Source of the DNA: Candidatus Altarchaeota archaeon | GTDB taxonomy: Archaea; Altiarchaeota; Altiarchaeia; IMC4; SCGC-AAA252-I15 | Direction of reading: 5' to 3' | Assembly: GCA_018815265.1 (NCBI GenBank) | Contig: JAHIYG010000235.1 | Span: 1-6,523 of the forward strand | DNA length: 6,523 nucleotides | Shown here: piece by piece, positions 5,348 to 6,523 of the stretch | Numbering within the stretch: the stretch's first letter is position 1 | Layout of the letters: each line of letters opens with the position of its first letter | The notes under the pieces: generated by a model | Seen by the model: only the letters and a program-made list of their open reading frames with translations | Told to the model about the DNA's origin: nothing | Databases searched by the model: none | Translations under genes and position numbers: made by a program

Positions 5348-6523
5348 TTATTTTATTCGACTGCCGTTTCTCACCTCATCCGACGGCTTAAGAAGTACTG
5401 CACTCCCCCCTTCATCTGTAGCAGCCAAAAGCATTCCCTGGCTTTCAACACCCCTTATCTTAGCAGGCTTCAGGTTTGCAACAACTATTATCTGCCTCCC
5501 AGTCAACTCTGCCACGGGATAATTGTCCTTTATGCCTGCCACCAACTGTCTCAAACCCAATTCCCCCAAATCAACCTTCAGAACAACGAGTTTGTCGGCG
5601 TTTGGATGGTCTTTAGCCTCGACAATCTTCCCAACCCTCAAATCAATCCTGGAAAAATCCTCAAAATCAACCAATTCAGTCACCTCCGTTTTTTTAACAC
5701 CTGTATTTTTTGAGTTTGAAAGGTATTTTCGCCTGAATTCATCTATTTTAGAATCATCTAATTTAACATAAAGAGGCTCAACAGCACCTATCCTATGCCC
5801 ACCAGAAACTCCCAATTTCCCTGCATCAACCCATCTTTGACTATGTACTGAACCCTCCAATGCCAGCATATTCCAAATCCTCTCAGACGTGAAAGGCAAC
5901 AGTGGCTCAAAAACTATTGCTATAGTCCTCAAAAGATTCGCACACATGTAGAGGGTATTCCCTGATTTGTTTTTCCACGGCTCCTTTGTTTGAAAGTATT
6001 TATTGCCCTCCTGCGCAAGAGCCAATGCTGAACTCGTGGCGTTTATGAAGTTGAGCCGGTCAATATGCTCCCCCACAACCAAATGCTGCTTCTGCACATA
6101 CTCCAGAAGCCTCTTGTCTACCTCGTCAAAATCCGAAGGCTCAGGTATCACGCCGCCCTCCTTCTCAATGAATGTCATGACACGGTTGACGAAGTTGCCA
6201 AGTGTCGCAATCAACTCATTATTCACCCTGTCCTTCAACTCAGTGAGTGAAAAATCGCTGTCAGACGTCTGAGGCGTGATTGTCAGCAGGTAGTACCTTA
6301 TCATGTCAGGGCCGAATTCTCTACTGCAGTCAGCAAGCCACAGAACCCATCTCCTAGAGGTGCTCATCTTCTTACCCTCCAGATTAAGGTATTCATTTGA
6401 TGCAATCTGCCATGGAAGATTGTATTCTCCCCGCGCCAAAAGTGTCGCAGGCCAGATTATCGTGTGGAAAGGTATGTTGTCCTTGCCTATGAAGTGGACA
6501 ATTTTTGTCTTTTTATCTAACCA
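5348..6523 (-). CDS. metG: Methionyl-tRNA synthetase with fused C-terminal tRNA-binding domain (5' partial)
   Basis: Charges tRNA-Met with methionine in the cytoplasm. The frame runs off the right edge; a TTG at 6437-6439 is an internal Leu, not a start. 391 residues are visible, counted from the edge. First comes the end of the Rossmann catalytic domain, with FIGKDNIPFHTIIWPA (10-25). The class I KMSKS loop follows as KKMSTSR (51-57; codons of KMSTS at 6356-6370). Then come the anticodon-binding helical bundle (about 90-230, including LGNFVNRV) and a Lys-rich linker near 275. Last is a complete Trbp111/EMAPII-type OB-fold tRNA-binding domain (about 286-391) with DLRVGKI, HPNADKL and NLKPAKIRGVESQGM. 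The second Lys of KMSKS is Thr, as in the KFSTS form I recall from some bacterial MetRS; Lys52 remains. Many archaea encode the OB-fold domain as a separate protein, but here it is fused. It is the first visible gene of the leftward block and ends 1 nt before the COG1325 start. Confidence 0.97.
   Translation of the reverse strand, partial: WLDKKTKIVHFIGKDNIPFHTIIWPATLLARGEYNLPWQIASNEYLNLEGKKMSTSRRWVLWLADCSREFGPDMIRYYLLTITPQTSDSDFSLTELKDRVNNELIATLGNFVNRVMTFIEKEGGVIPEPSDFDEVDKRLLEYVQKQHLVVGEHIDRLNFINATSSALALAQEGNKYFQTKEPWKNKSGNTLYMCANLLRTIAIVFEPLLPFTSERIWNMLALEGSVHSQRWVDAGKLGVSGGHRIGAVEPLYVKLDDSKIDEFRRKYLSNSKNTGVKKTEVTELVDFEDFSRIDLRVGKIVEAKDHPNADKLVVLKVDLGELGLRQLVAGIKDNYPVAELTGRQIIVVANLKPAKIRGVESQGMLLAATDEGGSAVLLKPSDEVRNGSRIK

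Noticed and set aside
6437..6439. TTG as the start of a shortened MetRS
   Set aside because: The frame continues to the window edge with conserved catalytic-domain sequence (FIGKDNIPFHT), so this is an internal Leu of a gene cut by the window.

Overview
The window looks like a piece of an archaeal chromosome, probably from an uncultivated DPANN-type or related lineage. The archaeal signs are an RNase P protein of the Rpp30 family next to a COG1325 (PF01877) RNA-binding protein, an SMC with an archaeal-looking C-terminal head, a single-domain KaiC/RadA-type ATPase, and AT-rich TATA-like boxes close to start codons, few of which have a Shine-Dalgarno sequence. The secreted protein at 1873-2325 carries a six-cysteine 'DTDGG' domain of a type I associate with surface proteins of DPANN archaea and some candidate-phyla bacteria. 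The phylum assignment is inference; no rRNA is present.

Layout. Positions 1-1751 (+) hold the C-terminal half of SMC, whose 5' part lies outside the window. After a 121-bp gap comes a convergent gene (1873-2325, -) for a small secreted Cys-rich protein. A 49-bp divergent promoter region separates it from a 158-residue ArgA-like GNAT acetyltransferase (2375-2851, +). The acetyltransferase runs tail-to-tail, with 5 bp between stop codons, into a leftward block of five genes filling the rest of the window. In transcription order these are methionyl-tRNA synthetase (5' end missing), the COG1325 RNA-binding protein, RNase P component 3, a LysE-family exporter, and the KaiC/RAD55-type ATPase.

How the genes fit together. 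The first four genes of the leftward block are packed with a 1-nt gap, a 14-nt overlap and a 2-nt gap, so they are very likely co-transcribed and translationally coupled. The ATPase follows after 27 nt and may also have its own promoter. COG1325-Rpp30 is the conserved core of the archaeal exosome/RNase P/proteasome superoperon. Here the usual neighbours (Pop5, proteasome alpha, SBDS, Rrp4/41/42) are absent, and metG sits upstream with a transporter and an ATPase downstream. The theme of the block is tRNA maturation and charging plus two genes of unassigned role. No RNA genes, mobile elements, CRISPR arrays or large repeats were seen. No stretch over 300 bp lacks a gene.
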